Shown in pieces: positions 23,368 to 24,594 of a stretch of 24,594 nucleotides of DNA (position 1 is its first letter; each line of letters starts with the position of its first letter). Origin of the DNA: RGIG8700 sp964568815 (GTDB lineage Bacteria > Bacillota > Clostridia > RGIG6154); assembly GCA_964568815.1 (NCBI GenBank), contig CAZMRY010000016.1, positions 1 to 24,594 of the forward strand. Reading direction: 5' to 3'. The notes under the pieces are model-generated. The model saw only the letters and a program-made list of their open reading frames with translations, had not been told where the DNA came from and did not search any database. The translations under genes were made by a program, and so were the position numbers.

Positions 23368-24535
23368 GCAATTCTCCTTTCGGCAAATAACTATAGTTTT
23401 CTTTAACATGCTCAACTATCTCTGCTATATTTTCTTTTGTAATTTCCCCTTTTATGAACATTGTCTCCATCAGGTAACAATTAATTTCGTCTTCTTGAGT
23501 CATCTTCCAACCATATCGTTCATGACAAACCTCATGAATTATCGTACCCGCGACTTCCTCAGTGTTATTGTGGTTAATTGAATATACTTCTATATTTTTT
23601 CCTCTTATTAAACCACAGATATCTCTCGGGATATTAGTATCATAATTCATTGTAATATTGTATCCATTTTCTTCAATAAAATCTGCAAACTCGTTGCCTA
23701 TTGCAGACCTTCTCATAACATTCTCTATATCTTCAAACTCATACACAATTTCAACTGCATCATCATACACATTTATAATTCTATTGGACATCTTGTAATT
23801 GATTATACCACTTTTAGCCGAATTGTCAACATTTTTCATACCAAGTCTTGTCCGCTCCATTTTAGTGGAAAGACCGCTTACTTTTGAGAATTCTGCATAT
23901 TTACTTGTCAAGAGACTTATCTTTGTTTTTGCCTCGTTTATAAGCTCATTATCGCCAAAGGCTTTCGCGGTTTTTAAAAGGTCTCTTTCGTTTTTGATAG
24001 CAGTTTCAAGTTTTCTCTGCATCTGTGTAGCTTCGTAGCCTGTATATTTCTTGCCCTCAAACTCAAAAACCTTGTCGTCATTGGCTTTAAATTCCTCAAG
24101 CTGTGCTTTGCTGTATGCAGGGCTTGAAATTCCAAGCAGTATGGAAAATTTGAAATGCAGACAGCCAAAGTCTTCAAGCAAATCTTCAACATCAGAGAAA
24201 GACGGATAAGAAACACCGTTTATTGTTCTTGCTTTGCCTATCGCATACTGTTTTCCGCCCATATCGGCATGTGATGGTCTTGGATTGCTGTGATATGATA
24301 TTTCATAGCCGTCAGCTCCGAATTCTTCTCCTATGCGGTCAGCTGTGTTCTGATTACATTCTTTAACACCCCAGAGAATATTCTGTCTTACTGCAGTATC
24401 AAGCCTTCTTGTATAGCCTGTAGCATAATCAACGGTCTTTATTCCGCTGTTTGCCATTGCTTTTATAACCTCACGCATTGCAGAGCTGTAGCTTTCTCCG
24501 CCAGAACACATTGTTATACAAGTAAAATATGCCAA
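23357..24535 (-). CDS. phage minor capsid protein 2 fragment fused to HEVCH metallopeptidase domain (partial)
   Basis: The N-terminal part resembles phage minor capsid protein 2 (PF06152): YTRRLDTAVRQNILWGV, YHSNPRPSHADMGGKQYA, GCLHFKFSILLGISSPAYS, and EFEGKKYTGYEATQMQRKLE, to about residue 215. A linker leads to a different C-terminal domain with HEVCH at residues 334-338 and EDEINC near 348-353, the pattern of a zinc peptidase with a third ligand about 12 residues on. The first listed codon is TTG, but the frame stays open to the window edge. Family similarity starts only near residue 10, next to a 35-base palindrome. The gene is therefore either cut by the window or 5'-truncated. The layout resembles MuF-type capsid toxins. 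Confidence 0.75.
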   Translation of the reverse strand: MAYFTCITMCSGGESYSSAMREVIKAMANSGIKTVDYATGYTRRLDTAVRQNILWGVKECNQNTADRIGEEFGADGYEISYHSNPRPSHADMGGKQYAIGKARTINGVSYPSFSDVEDLLEDFGCLHFKFSILLGISSPAYSKAQLEEFKANDDKVFEFEGKKYTGYEATQMQRKLETAIKNERDLLKTAKAFGDNELINEAKTKISLLTSKYAEFSKVSGLSTKMERTRLGMKNVDNSAKSGIINYKMSNRIINVYDDAVEIVYEFEDIENVMRRSAIGNEFADFIEENGYNITMNYDTNIPRDICGLIRGKNIEVYSINHNNTEEVAGTIIHEVCHERYGWKMTQEDEINCYLMETMFIKGEITKENIAEIVEHVKENYSYLPKGELHGY

Positions 24536-24557
24536 CCATGATGGTTGGCATATTTTA
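24523..24557. repeat. near-perfect 35-base palindrome
   Basis: Seventeen-base arms (24523-24539 and 24541-24557, TAAAATATGCCAACCAT and its complement) meet at a single G. It contains the first codons of the phage frame and is flanked by A/T tracts, so it can act as a terminator on either strand for a gene beyond the window, or mark a rearrangement junction. Confidence 0.7.
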
Positions 24558-24594
24558 GTGATATTCTCGCATTTGCTCGAACGATATTTTTGTT

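Overview
The window looks like a chromosomal segment of a low-GC Bacillota, most likely an anaerobic member of Clostridia. The support is AT-rich DNA with AAGGAGG-type ribosome binding sites, a CIRCE-controlled groESL operon, a PTS HPr/EI pair, a RelP/YwaC-like small alarmone synthetase, an ABC-F protein and clostridial families such as the CD1247-type zinc-ribbon protein. I cannot name a genus. No rRNA, tRNA or CRISPR array was seen. No gap between annotated genes exceeds 300 bases.

Layout. 1-2.9 kb (minus): ptsH-ptsI and a PdaA-type deacetylase. 2.9-5.1 kb (plus): ABC-F ATPase translationally coupled to a TSCPD protein. 5.2-8 kb (minus): alarmone synthetase behind groES-groEL, with promoter and CIRCE operator. 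8-13.7 kb (minus): DNA repair and housekeeping genes ruvC-ruvA-ruvB, a coiled-coil protein, coaD, rsmD and recG. 13.7-16.1 kb (minus): LemA and a large unknown membrane protein on one promoter. 16.2-19.6 kb (minus): efp plus a CD1247-type protein on their own promoter, preceded by the overlapping set yqeG-nfo-pepP. 19.7-21.8 kb: a GH18 half-barrel remnant (plus), an XRE regulator (minus) and a LacI-type regulator (plus). 21.8-22.7 kb (minus): a thioredoxin-reductase-like flavoprotein. 22.8 kb to the edge (minus): prophage remnant.

The core is ordinary housekeeping: sugar phosphotransfer, stress chaperones, Holliday-junction processing, CoA synthesis, ribosome maturation and EF-P. The accessory part is the right end. 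There a phage minor capsid protein 2 domain continues into a C-terminal HEVCH metallopeptidase-like domain. Its stop overlaps the start of a 58-residue zinc-ribbon protein, and this is followed by a scaffold-protein stub cut off at a short palindromic element. The arrangement resembles the capsid-tethered polymorphic toxins known from MuF prophage proteins, with the small overlapping gene as a candidate immunity or accessory partner. That functional reading is inference.

A recurrent feature is that genes end inside terminator hairpins: the alarmone synthetase, the XRE regulator, and the convergent LacI/TrxB pair, which share the C-terminal residues KDITG because both read the same palindrome. 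The XRE gene runs through a ten-A tract, where a one-base change restores a normal stop.
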